A stretch of 64,000 nt of DNA, from assembly GCA_038329865.1 (NCBI GenBank), contig JBBQNK010000018.1:21513-85512 (forward strand). Direction: 5' to 3'. Every line of letters begins with the position of its first letter. Within the stretch, counting starts at the first letter, position 1. Position numbers and translations under genes: made by a program. The notes under the pieces were generated by a model. The model searched no databases, was not told the origin of the DNA, and saw only the letters and a list, made by a program, of their open reading frames with translations. Shown here one piece after another: positions 54,185 to 62,388 of the stretch. Origin of the DNA: JANMES01 sp038329865 (GTDB lineage Bacteria > Planctomycetota > Phycisphaerae > Tepidisphaerales > Tepidisphaeraceae).

Positions 54185-54550
54185 ATGGCAGATAAGAAGA
54201 AGGACAAAGTTCTCCCCGACGGTTCCGAGCCCCGCGAGCGCAAGGGCGGCCAAACCGCCACGCTCGAGCCGAAGCAAAAGGGCAAAATTCAGCCCAAGCC
54301 GAAGTTGCCCGGCATGATGCCGCCGTGGAAAGTGCTTCTGCATAACGACGACAAAAACACAATCGACCACGTGATCATCACGATCGTCGATCTCACGCCC
54401 CTGAACGAGAAGGACGCAGTCCTGCGAGCCATGGAGGCCGATAAAACCGGCGTCGCTCTGCTGCTGGTTACGCACAAGGAGCGGGCGGAGTTGTATCAGG
54501 AGCAGTTTCAGTCCAAGAGCCTGACCGTGACGATCGAGCCGGACGAGTAG
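54185..54550 (+). CDS. clpS: ATP-dependent Clp protease adaptor ClpS
   Basis: A 121-residue adaptor that hands N-degron substrates to ClpA/ClpC. The domain (about 47-121) has PWKVLLHNDDKNTIDHVI, with the Asn-Asp-Asp residues that bind the substrate N-terminus, and VTHKERAELYQEQF. The N-terminal 45 residues form a Lys/Glu-rich extension longer than usual. The aat gene, which adds Leu/Phe to proteins to create such degrons, is the convergent neighbour only 3 bases away. Confidence 0.93.
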   Translation: MADKKKDKVLPDGSEPRERKGGQTATLEPKQKGKIQPKPKLPGMMPPWKVLLHNDDKNTIDHVIITIVDLTPLNEKDAVLRAMEADKTGVALLLVTHKERAELYQEQFQSKSLTVTIEPDE

Positions 54551-54553
54551 CCG

Positions 54554-55165
54554 CTAAGCGCTAGTCGAATCCGCGAACCCGCACTTCTTCCCCATCGCCG
54601 CTTTCAACAGATCGCTGTATTTCTTCGCGGAGATATCGATCGCGCCGAAGCGCTTGAGGTGCGACGTGGTGGCCTGCGTGTCGAGCAGGACGTATCCGCG
54701 AGTTTTGAGTCGTTGCACGAGGTGAACCAGCGCGACTTTGCTGGCATCGCGAACGGTGTGGAACATCGATTCGCCGAAAAACGCCCCGCCCAGCGAAACG
54801 CCGTATAAGCCGCCGACTAATTGGTCGTTCTGCCATGCTTCGACGCTGTGGGCGAAGCCTAGATCGTGCAGATGCGTGTACGCGTCGATGAGCTTCTCGT
54901 TGATCCAGGTGCCGCCCTCTTCGCGGCGGGCCGTGGCGCAGGCCCGCATGGTGGCGGGGAAATCGTGGTTGATGCGGATTTCGAATCGGCCCTGGCGGAC
55001 GATCTGTTTCAGTGTGCCGGGGAGGTGGAATGAGTCGAGCGGGAGAATGCCGCGCGGGTCGGCGGTGTACCAGCGGATCACGCCGTCCTTGTCCGCCATC
55101 GGGAAGACGCCCTCGGAGTAGGCCGTCAGCAGGGTCTGCGGATCGAGCTGGGCGGATTCGTGCAT
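54554..55165 (-). CDS. aat: Leucyl/phenylalanyl-tRNA-protein transferase
   Basis: A 203-residue enzyme that moves Leu or Phe from tRNA onto proteins with N-terminal Lys or Arg. The family's markers are AYSEGVFPMADKDGVIRWY, DPRGILPLD, WINEKLIDAYTHLHDLGFAH, GLYGVSLGGAFFGESMF and the late LLDTQATTSHLKRFGA. It faces clpS (convergent, 3-base gap), pairing the two steps of the bacterial N-degron pathway. Confidence 0.94.
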   Translation of the reverse strand: MHESAQLDPQTLLTAYSEGVFPMADKDGVIRWYTADPRGILPLDSFHLPGTLKQIVRQGRFEIRINHDFPATMRACATARREEGGTWINEKLIDAYTHLHDLGFAHSVEAWQNDQLVGGLYGVSLGGAFFGESMFHTVRDASKVALVHLVQRLKTRGYVLLDTQATTSHLKRFGAIDISAKKYSDLLKAAMGKKCGFADSTSA

Positions 55166-55223
55166 GGCCCGCAGTTTACTTCAACGCGTTGGATTTCGAG
55201 AAATGAGACGGCTCATAAAATGA

Positions 55224-55283
55224 TTTCACGCCGGTCACCGTGCGATCGGAATGAATCCGACTGAACAGTGGCCCGGCGTGAAA
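55224..55283 (-). terminator. Possible terminator of the prepilin-like gene
   Basis: TTTCACGCCGG (55224-55234) and CCGGCGTGAAA (55273-55283) pair perfectly; the 38-base interior folds into a smaller TCGGA/TCCGA hairpin. On the minus strand it follows the prepilin-like stop and precedes ATCATTTTATG. It is the main feature of the 152-base gap before aat. Confidence 0.6.
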
Positions 55284-55317
55284 GTTTTTACAATTTTGTA
55301 ATTGCGGAACGTTTCGC

Positions 55318-56151
55318 TCACGGAACAGACGGCTTGGCAATCGCCCACGGATCGATCTGCCCGAGCACGTCGCCCGGCGGGATGTTGTCCACGCTCCAGT
55401 CGTTGTACAGGTAGTTCGAACCGAACTTCGTGCCGTGGCGGAAGAGTTCGACCTTCTTGTTGAACTCGTCCTGATCCACCGAGCCGTCGGCCAGGTAGTG
55501 CACTTCCATGTAGTAGTCGCGTTCCTTGGTGACTTTCTCGCCCATCACAATCACTCGCCCGCCGACGGTGTTGCGCGTGCTGTTAAAGGCGCGAATCAAC
55601 TGCTGCGGCGACTGGGCCAGATGCTTGTTCAGGATGTACGAGTGCGCCTCGAACGCATCAAGATCGGCCGGGCAGAGCATGATCTTCGGCGTCCACGGAG
55701 CGGCGTCGAAGTTGGCGGGGTTGCTCGGCGGATCTGAATCGTAATTCGGCGCCGCAGCGTAAGCCCAGCTCGTCGGCGGATCATACGTGCCGTTCCACGC
55801 GGAGTACGGCGGCGCGTCCGGATCAGGATGCGTATAGGTAAAGAAGTAGATCGGCCAACGGTGATTCGGCGCCCAGTTCGTGCCGAGCGTGATGTACTCA
55901 TTCAGCGGACCGGGAGGGCCGGCGTTGTAATTCCAAACCGGGAACAGCCAGCCCTTGTAGGTGTTGGCGTAGATGCTCATCTCCAGCCCAATCTGGTGGA
56001 GATTGGACTTGCAGACGACCGCCTGAGCCTGCTGGCGAGACCGCGTGAGCGCGGGCATGAGCATGGCGATCAGAAACGCGATCAATCCGACGACGACCAT
56101 CAGTTCCACGAGGGTGAATCCCCGTACCCGCCGTCTAATTTCTGCCATCAT
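55318..56151 (-). CDS. Type IV prepilin-like / type II secretion pseudopilin-like protein
   Basis: A 277-residue protein with a prepilin leader: RRRVRGFTLVELMVVVGLIA, cleavage expected after Gly11, Phe12 at +1 and Glu16 (fifth mature residue). The long body (CKSNLHQIGLEMSIYANTYKG, then W-rich and Pro-rich parts) and the end RHGTKFGSNYLYNDWSVDN follow the large planctomycete prepilin group with an H-x-x-N-x-x-D-G type C-terminal motif, here degenerate. It sits alone, without other pilus genes. TATACT at 56238-56243 on the minus strand is a possible -10 box. Confidence 0.88.
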   Translation of the reverse strand: MMAEIRRRVRGFTLVELMVVVGLIAFLIAMLMPALTRSRQQAQAVVCKSNLHQIGLEMSIYANTYKGWLFPVWNYNAGPPGPLNEYITLGTNWAPNHRWPIYFFTYTHPDPDAPPYSAWNGTYDPPTSWAYAAAPNYDSDPPSNPANFDAAPWTPKIMLCPADLDAFEAHSYILNKHLAQSPQQLIRAFNSTRNTVGGRVIVMGEKVTKERDYYMEVHYLADGSVDQDEFNKKVELFRHGTKFGSNYLYNDWSVDNIPPGDVLGQIDPWAIAKPSVP

Positions 56152-56291
56152 GGAAGTCCCTTTCGAAAGGTGCAGTCGCGTATATCTACGCCCGGCCCCG
56201 GCGAACGTTGCATCGAAGCCCCTTATGTATCGGTCCTAGTATAGCTTTATTTCAAAAATGAGCGGCGATTTTTGGCTTTTGGGCTCAGATT

Positions 56292-56355
56292 CCCGCGAAG
56301 GCGCAGGCGGGCGGCCTGCCCGGTTCGGCCGGCCGCCCACTTGCGCCTTCGCGGG
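56292..56355. repeat. Inverted repeat with perfect 14-base arms
   Basis: CCCGCGAAGGCGCA (56292-56305) and TGCGCCTTCGCGGG (56342-56355) are exact complements; the interior also holds GGCGGCC/GGCCGCC symmetry. It lies in the 258-base gap between tilS and the prepilin-like gene. Confidence 0.9.
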
Positions 56356-56409
56356 CGAAATCGACGATTTTTCGGTCCAACACTCAATTTTCCGTAAAAG
56401 GCCGATCTG

Positions 56410-57354
56410 TCATCCCGCGGATTGCGAAATTCCGTCCAAGCGCTCGACCCATCCGCCTTTTCGCCCCACCATGATCCTGCAGGGGAATTGGCCCCTCGGC
56501 GGCGTGCTGGCGTCGGTGCAGAGCAGGACAAGCCGGTCGAGCACCTTGGTCGAGAGTTCCGACGCCGGCGCGCCTTGGGAGACGAGCCACCGCCGGGCAC
56601 TTTCGCGGGCTAAAACGGGCGGAATATCACAGATCCGTTCGACGCGGAACCGCGCTTCGAGTTTCGGGGCATTTTCGAGCACCCAATCCCGCAAGGCCGC
56701 CGTTGATTTTGAAAGCGCGAGCAGTTCCGGCACCAGATCCGGGAATCGCAAGAGGATTTTCCGCAGGCGATTGCGGAGATAGTCGTCGGACGCGTTGCTG
56801 GCGTCTTCCCGAAACGGCTGGCCTTGCTCGGTAAGTGTTTGCCGAAGCATTTCCCGCCGGACCGCGAGCATCGGCCGAAGGATCAGCAACCCGCCGACCG
56901 TGCCGCTTGCGGCCATCCCCGCGAGCCCCGTCGCCGCCCCGCCGCGGAGCAGGCGGTGAAGCACCGTCTCGGCCAAGTCGTCGGCGTGATGAGCAAGGAT
57001 CACGCCCTGCAACTGCCGCTCCGCCACGACCTTGCGAAACAGCGCTAGCCGGCAGGCACGGTAAAGGGCCGACGCATTCGCCGGCGGATCGGCCAGCCCC
57101 GGCTGAATCTCGCTTCGCCGGGCGATCACCGCCGGCATTTTCCACCCCGCCGCGAGGCTTGCGACGAACGAAGCGTCATCGGTACTGGCTTGGCCGCGGG
57201 TTTCGTGATCAAGATGCACGACGACGAGTTGCAAATCCGCCCGCTCCCGCAGCAGGCCGAGCATCGCCACGCTATCCGCCCCGCCGCTCACGCCCACCGC
57301 CCACCGGCCCGGCGGGACTTGCGCGATCGCGGATTGCAACGGGCCTGCGGTCAT
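56410..57354 (-). CDS. tilS: tRNA(Ile)-lysidine synthase, short form
   Basis: A 314-residue PP-loop enzyme that changes the wobble base C34 of tRNA-Ile2(CAU) to lysidine so that it reads AUA. The PP loop is SGGADS (23-28), followed by VVHLDHETRG and AHHADDLAETVLHRLLRGG. Its length matches the short TilS forms without a full C-terminal domain, although residues 215-314 form a helical extension. It is essential in bacteria that use this tRNA. Confidence 0.92.
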   Translation of the reverse strand: MTAGPLQSAIAQVPPGRWAVGVSGGADSVAMLGLLRERADLQLVVVHLDHETRGQASTDDASFVASLAAGWKMPAVIARRSEIQPGLADPPANASALYRACRLALFRKVVAERQLQGVILAHHADDLAETVLHRLLRGGAATGLAGMAASGTVGGLLILRPMLAVRREMLRQTLTEQGQPFREDASNASDDYLRNRLRKILLRFPDLVPELLALSKSTAALRDWVLENAPKLEARFRVERICDIPPVLARESARRWLVSQGAPASELSTKVLDRLVLLCTDASTPPRGQFPCRIMVGRKGGWVERLDGISQSAG

Positions 57355-57380
57355 GGTGGTATCATTTCAGAGGAAAGAAT

Positions 57381-57460
57381 TTTTGCCACAGATGGGGCAC
57401 GGATTTACACGGATAAGGAAAAAAATATCTGTGTTCATCCGTGCCCCATCTGTGGCAAAA
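57381..57460. repeat. Inverted repeat with about 34-base arms
   Basis: 57381-57414 pairs with 57427-57460 (TTTTGCCACAGATGGGGCAC... and complement) with four mismatches. It lies in the divergent gap between tilS and the next gene, where a terminator is not expected. Confidence 0.9.
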
Positions 57461-57487
57461 TCAGTGAGTTCATTGAGGAGAATCGCG

Positions 57488-58168
57488 ATGTTCCTTCGTC
57501 ATGCCCTCGGCCTGCTTCTGATCATCGGACTGTCAGGCTTTGTCATCGCCGATCCCCCCACCACCCAGCCGGCCGACCCCACGATGGATTTCCTCATCAA
57601 CTCCGCCGCCAAGCCCGCGACGCAGCCCGTCGCCGCGCCGGCCACGCAGGCGGCGCCCTCTACGCTCGTCAACCACGGCCAAGCCGATGACGGCCGGGCG
57701 GCGGTGATCACGCTCAATGACGGCAAGACCGTGACCGGCCAAGCCTCGACCACCGCCGACAAACCCGTTCGCATCTGGGACGCCACCATTAAAGATTACC
57801 GCGACATCCCGTTCGCCCTGATCAAGAGCGCGACCGCCATCGTCAACTGGGAGCGCGACGAGCCGGAGTGGCAATTCAAGGAGAGCGGCAGCGACGTGAA
57901 AGTATTCACCGGCCGAACCTACCCGGCCCGTGAGACGCAGTACGAATTCATCCTCATCAACGGCGATAAAATCACCGGCGACGTGGCGGCACCGATCTAT
58001 CTCGAAACCGGCGACAAGACGAAAACCTACGTACTGCACAAGCGCGACAAGGGAGAACTCGGCCAGAAGCTGACGGACCTGGTCTACGTGAAAAAGATCG
58101 AGTTCAGAGACGAAAATCCCGACGAGCCCAAAGCCAACTCCGAAGTTCCAAAACAAAAATCCGAATGA
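57488..58168 (+). CDS. Exported protein of unknown function
   Basis: A 226-residue protein with a signal peptide (LGLLLIIGLSGFVIADPP) and a TTQPADP stretch, typical of exported proteins of this lineage. An Ala/Thr/Pro-rich linker (about 40-65) leads to a beta-rich domain (VITLNDGKTVTGQAST, RIWDATIKDYRDIPF, YEFILINGDKITGDV) that contains two copies of a NGK/NGDKxTG-type turn, perhaps SH3-like. AGGAG before ATG 57488 fixes the start; the longer frame to 57353 runs into an inverted repeat. Confidence 0.75.
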   Translation: MFLRHALGLLLIIGLSGFVIADPPTTQPADPTMDFLINSAAKPATQPVAAPATQAAPSTLVNHGQADDGRAAVITLNDGKTVTGQASTTADKPVRIWDATIKDYRDIPFALIKSATAIVNWERDEPEWQFKESGSDVKVFTGRTYPARETQYEFILINGDKITGDVAAPIYLETGDKTKTYVLHKRDKGELGQKLTDLVYVKKIEFRDENPDEPKANSEVPKQKSE

Positions 58169-58217
58169 CAAAGACTGATCTTTGTCCTTCGGATCCTCGC
58201 TTTACGATTTTCAGCGT

Positions 58218-59681
58218 TTACTTTCCCAACTTCGCCTTGGCCGCGGACAGGCGCATCTCCAGGCTCGACGGTTGGGCCTTGGCGGGGAGCGCCTTGATCT
58301 TCTGATAGGCGGCGACGGCGGCGGCCCAATCGCCGCGGGATTCGCTGTCTAACGCCTCGCCCCAGAGCTTGTGCTCCAGATCGTACGCCTCGGCCAGTGT
58401 GATCACCGGCACGAGCGGCGTGACGACCGCGGGCTTGTCAGGCACGGGAGGCGCTTTCACTTCCGGCGACTGCGTGTTATTGGCGGGCGGCGTGTGATTC
58501 CTCGTCGGCGTATCGTTCACCGGCGGTGTCACGTGCACCGGCGATTGCGGGCCGGGCATCGTTGGATTGTTCGACAGCGTCAGGTGTTCCAGCGAAGGCG
58601 GCGCCGGCTTGGCGGGGGCCGGACTTGCCATCCAGTCATGAAGTTTGGTGCTGGCCGACGCGTAGTTCGTATCGACCGTTTCCTTGAACGCCGGCACGTT
58701 GAAGTACGCCGCCGTCCCCGCCCCGCCGATCAGCAGCAGAAACAGCAGCGCGTAAAGTCCCTTGTGAGATTTTCCATTGCGACGGCGCTTGCGATCGGTC
58801 GGCGTGAAATCCAGTTGGAACGCCGTCGCCAATTCGCGCGCGGACAACGTGGGGCTGCTCTTGTTCGGATCGCGCGGCTCGTTCTCGCGCGCGTGCCGGC
58901 CGGCTTCGATCTCGCGGCGGTCGCGTTCTTCCTGTGAAATTTCCGGCACGCGAACGAGCGGCTTGTTTACCGGCGCGGCGACGGGCTGGCGAACGGGCTC
59001 GGGCTGCTTTTGCGGAGCGGGTTTCGGCGCGGCCTTGGGCATGACGACCGGAGCGGGCATCATCGTGTCGCTCAAGTCCGGATCGTCGTGCGCCCGCGCC
59101 TCCGCGGGAATCGGCTGCGGACGAACGGCTGCCGGCTTGGGCGCGCTGACTTCCAGCAGCGCGTTCGGATCCACCGGCGGGCGCTGATCGCGGCTGCAGT
59201 GCGGGCACTGGTCGGCGGCGGGATCGATATCCCCGCCGCAGTTGTAGCAGAGGCCGAACTCGCGGCTCACGCCCTTCACCGTCACGGCGAAGCGCCACAA
59301 TTGCGACGTCGTCGGCCCGCGGAGAACGGCCCGCGGCTGAATGCGGCCCTTGCGGATAAACTTCACCAGCGTTTCAAATTTCATTCCCGGCGCGGCGGGA
59401 TTTCGCTTTTGCAAAACGTACCACGGCCCGACTCGGCCGCGCGTGCTGTTTCGCGTGGCGGGCGTGTTTTCCATCCCGCAACTGGGGCACGGCTCATCGG
59501 CGCGCGAATTGATCGACCCGCAAAACGGGCATACCAGCTTGCCTTCAAGCGAAAGACTCGTCGGCTGGGCTTCTGCCCGGCCGACACTGCTTTCCACATC
59601 GGCCGAATACGAATCGGTCAAACGAGCCATCTCATCGTCCTCTTTGTCTATATCGTTCTGATCCACCGGATCCCAAGACAT
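58218..59681 (-). CDS. Zinc-ribbon / GYF-like membrane protein
   Basis: A 487-residue protein with, in order: a zinc ribbon pair CPFCGSINSRADEPCPSCG (about 51-69), a GYF_2-like module (GPWYVLQKRNPAAPGMKF, ending TTSQLWRFA), a second zinc ribbon (CYNCGGDIDPAADQCPHC), a Pro-rich linker, one membrane helix (about 306-325, GLYALLFLLLIGGAGTAAYF), and a C-terminal part with a Pro/Thr-rich stretch and a TPR-like helix pair (AYDLEHKLWGEALDSESRG). The GYF-like module would bind proline-rich peptides. Function unknown; the layout suggests a membrane scaffold. Confidence 0.78.
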   Translation of the reverse strand: MSWDPVDQNDIDKEDDEMARLTDSYSADVESSVGRAEAQPTSLSLEGKLVCPFCGSINSRADEPCPSCGMENTPATRNSTRGRVGPWYVLQKRNPAAPGMKFETLVKFIRKGRIQPRAVLRGPTTSQLWRFAVTVKGVSREFGLCYNCGGDIDPAADQCPHCSRDQRPPVDPNALLEVSAPKPAAVRPQPIPAEARAHDDPDLSDTMMPAPVVMPKAAPKPAPQKQPEPVRQPVAAPVNKPLVRVPEISQEERDRREIEAGRHARENEPRDPNKSSPTLSARELATAFQLDFTPTDRKRRRNGKSHKGLYALLFLLLIGGAGTAAYFNVPAFKETVDTNYASASTKLHDWMASPAPAKPAPPSLEHLTLSNNPTMPGPQSPVHVTPPVNDTPTRNHTPPANNTQSPEVKAPPVPDKPAVVTPLVPVITLAEAYDLEHKLWGEALDSESRGDWAAAVAAYQKIKALPAKAQPSSLEMRLSAAKAKLGK

Positions 59682-59926
59682 GGCGGACCCTCTCTAGCCG
59701 TTACGCGGCAAAGCGGCCCATCATGGTGGCCCCTCGAACACCTGATTATCCGAAATCCCCATCAAACTTCTACAAAATAAATCGGCATTGGGAAGTACTT
59801 TAACACTACATGCGCGAAGTTGATCCAAGTTTACCGCAAATTCAGGCCGGACAAGACCGGCGATAAAATTGATCATTAGTCATTACATTATAGTGACTTA
59901 TGAATTGATTTCCGGGTTCGCAAGGG
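59682..59926. other. Gap between the zinc-ribbon and AraC genes
   Basis: A 245-base stretch, partly A/T-rich (TACATTATAGTGACTTATGA near 59884-59903), that must hold the promoter of the zinc-ribbon gene. AGTCA...TGACT (59878-59898) is a small inverted repeat. I see no gene or terminator. Confidence 0.5.
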
Positions 59927-60748
59927 TCAACCCGAACCGTGTTCGCGGCGGTAGCGTAGCGGACTCATGTGCATAATCCGCTTAAACTGCCGGCTGAACA
60001 GAAACACGTCCTGATATCCGTAATCGACCGCAATCTGCGAAACCGACCGCCCGGAATTCACCAGCGCGGCGGCGGCGTGGCGGACGCGCTGGTCGACCAG
60101 CCAGGCGCGCGGCGACAGGTCAAAACTCTTCCGGAACAGCCGGGCGAAGTAGTCCGCAGACAGTCCGACCGCCTCGGCCAGGTCCGCCGGCGAAAGTCGG
60201 TCGGCGGCGTGGTCGCGCGCGAGCCGCGCGAGCGTCACGCGCTGCGACCGCGAGAGACTGTGCCCGCCCTCCTGTCGGCGGTCGCGCAATCGAACCGCCG
60301 ACGTGAACAGCAGCACGAGCAACGATCGCAACCGCGCCTGGCCCAGAGGGAGATTGCTCGGCAGTTCGTTGACGATCTGCTGCATGATCTGCCCTGCCTC
60401 CCACGCGTCCTCCACCAACAGAAAATCCTCCGCCAGCCGCAACGGCCTGGCGTGGTGGTCAATCGCGACGCGGAAATACCGCACGGAAAAAGGCGGCTTG
60501 CCCGGTTCGATCCAGAATTCGCGCAAAACATTCGGCATCACCCACAACAACGACCCGGCCTCCACGCGGATCGGTTGGCCGTTGATCCGACCAGCGAAAG
60601 CGTGCTTCGTTACGTAATAAAGTAGATGCGACGGAAACGCGCGAAACGGCGCCACCCAGTCTCGCGCTACAGTCAGATCGCCAGACAACGTGAATGAAAC
60701 GTCAGCCTTGTGAGACAGCGTTTCAATGAATTGTTGCGGACGAATCAT
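59927..60748 (-). CDS. AraC-family transcriptional regulator
   Basis: A 273-residue protein: an N-terminal cupin-like sensing domain (about 20-150, LSGDLTVARDWV, VEAGSLLWVMPNVLREF) and a C-terminal double helix-turn-helix (about 165-270, LSPADLAEAVGLSADYFARL and SVSQIAVDYGYQDVFLFSRQ, then SPLRYRREHG). It is divergent from a phytanoyl-CoA dioxygenase gene, which it probably controls through the 125-base gap. Planctomycetes have many such pairs; the signal is unknown. Confidence 0.9.
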   Translation of the reverse strand: MIRPQQFIETLSHKADVSFTLSGDLTVARDWVAPFRAFPSHLLYYVTKHAFAGRINGQPIRVEAGSLLWVMPNVLREFWIEPGKPPFSVRYFRVAIDHHARPLRLAEDFLLVEDAWEAGQIMQQIVNELPSNLPLGQARLRSLLVLLFTSAVRLRDRRQEGGHSLSRSQRVTLARLARDHAADRLSPADLAEAVGLSADYFARLFRKSFDLSPRAWLVDQRVRHAAAALVNSGRSVSQIAVDYGYQDVFLFSRQFKRIMHMSPLRYRREHGSG

Positions 60749-60873
60749 CGCAATGAAATCATAAAGCGAACACCGTTTAAGTGTAAAATATCAACGGGTC
60801 AGCGTATGGAATGGTCGAATAAAAACGATCTAATGACTCCGTCCTATCACCGGTTCACACAGGAGACCCGCCC

Positions 60874-61629
60874 ATGATCACCACCCGGAATTTCGCGCTG
60901 ACGAAAGAAGAGATTCAACAGTTCCACTCGCAAGGCTATCTCGGCCCGTACGCGGCGATGTCGCCGGAGGAGATGAGCGCCTTCCGCGAGCGCATCGAGC
61001 GCGACGTGCTCACCACTGAAGGGCCGAACAAGCGAAACCGCTCGCAGTGTCGGCACCTCGACAGCCCCGTGGTGTACGAACTCTCCTCGCTGCCGGCGAT
61101 CGTCGACCGCATGCGAAGCCTGTACGGCAATGACTTGATTCTCTGGGCCTCCTACTTCTTTACGAAAGAGCCCGGCGGTGTGGAAATCCCGTGGCACCAG
61201 GACATGAACTATTGGCCGCTCGAGCCGGTGGTGAATATCTCTTCGTGGATGGCGATCGATGAAGTGACGACTGAGAATTCCTGCGTGCGGATCATCCCCG
61301 GCTCGCACAAGAAAGTCGTGCCGCACGTGAAATCGCCGGCGGGCATGGCGTTCAGCGAGATGGTGGACATGAATTACGTCGACACCTCCAAGGCCATCAA
61401 CATGGAACTTCGGCCGGGCGAATTCTTTCTGTTCAACGAAAAAACGCTTCACCAGTCCGAGCCGAACCGGTCGAACAATCGCCGGATGGGTTTGTCGATG
61501 CGTGTCACGTTGCCGTTCGTGAAGATCGAGCACGACATCTCGCCGCTCTTCCCCGGCCACGCGGCCGTGCTGCTGAGCGGCGAAGACAAGCTCGGATTTA
61601 ATCGGCTGGTTTTGCCGCCGGTGGCGTGA
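60874..61629 (+). CDS. Phytanoyl-CoA dioxygenase (PhyH) family protein
   Basis: A 251-residue Fe(II)/2-oxoglutarate-dependent oxygenase. The metal ligands are His108 and Asp110 (EIPWHQDMNYW) and His193 (TLHQSEPN), with Arg204 as the 2-oxoglutarate partner (NNRRMG). GSHKK and FLFNEKTLH are typical. An AGGAG ribosome site lies 8 bases before the ATG. The divergent AraC regulator suggests inducible use on an environmental substrate; the substrate is unknown. Confidence 0.9.
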   Translation: MITTRNFALTKEEIQQFHSQGYLGPYAAMSPEEMSAFRERIERDVLTTEGPNKRNRSQCRHLDSPVVYELSSLPAIVDRMRSLYGNDLILWASYFFTKEPGGVEIPWHQDMNYWPLEPVVNISSWMAIDEVTTENSCVRIIPGSHKKVVPHVKSPAGMAFSEMVDMNYVDTSKAINMELRPGEFFLFNEKTLHQSEPNRSNNRRMGLSMRVTLPFVKIEHDISPLFPGHAAVLLSGEDKLGFNRLVLPPVA

Positions 61630-61641
61630 GCGGGCGGGCGG

Positions 61642-62322
61642 TTATCGCTTTTTGCCGACGACCAGATATTGCCGCACGAGGTACGGCTCGATCTTCCCGA
61701 AGCTGAGCGCGAGCAGGATCCGGCGAATCAGAGTGCGATTGTAAAGGCACCGGCGGTCAACGACTTCAATCCCGGCGCCGTCAAACAACCGCACGATTTC
61801 GGCGTACGTGAAGAACCGCACGTGCCCGCAATCCATCAGGCCGGAATTGGTGTATTCCCATCGGCCGCGGATGAGATTTCGAATCACTCGGTAATTCTGC
61901 ACATTGGGAACGCTCGCGATCGCGAAGCCGCCGGGCGCGAGCAGGCGAGAGAGACTGCCGAGGATGCGCCACGGATCGACCATGTGCTCGAGCACGTCGG
62001 CCATGATCAGCGCATCAAAGCTCGCGGGCTGCCACGGCATGGCGGCGCTTTCGATATCGCCGCAGAAGACTTCATCCATATTGCCGCGCGCGATTTCGGC
62101 CACCTCCGGAACGAGTTCAAGCCCCGCGACATAATGCCCGCGCGATTTCAGCAGCCGACCCAAGTGCCCTTCGCCGCAGCCAATCTCCAGCACGCGCTGG
62201 GCGCTTACGGGCAGAAGGTCGGCGACGTCCTGCCTTTCGGAGTTGTAGTAGGTATCAGGGCGATTGCCGTCTTGAACCGACGCGCCGCTCGGAAGAGTTG
62301 AAGAACCACTCGATTGAGTCAT
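61642..62322 (-). CDS. Class I SAM-dependent methyltransferase
   Basis: A 226-residue methyltransferase with VLEIGCGEGHLGRLL (about 44-58), GLELVPEVAEIARG and LIMADVLEHMVDPWRIL, as in sugar- or ubiquinone-type methyltransferases of polysaccharide loci. It resembles in style the other methyltransferases in the window. Its stop is 13 bases from the convergent PhyH gene. Substrate unknown. Confidence 0.85.
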   Translation of the reverse strand: MTQSSGSSTLPSGASVQDGNRPDTYYNSERQDVADLLPVSAQRVLEIGCGEGHLGRLLKSRGHYVAGLELVPEVAEIARGNMDEVFCGDIESAAMPWQPASFDALIMADVLEHMVDPWRILGSLSRLLAPGGFAIASVPNVQNYRVIRNLIRGRWEYTNSGLMDCGHVRFFTYAEIVRLFDGAGIEVVDRRCLYNRTLIRRILLALSFGKIEPYLVRQYLVVGKKR

Positions 62323-62388
62323 GACCGCTGGCCTTCAGTTGACGCCCGCGCGCCGTTTTAACTTGTTTGAATTGAAAGGCAAGCGGCC

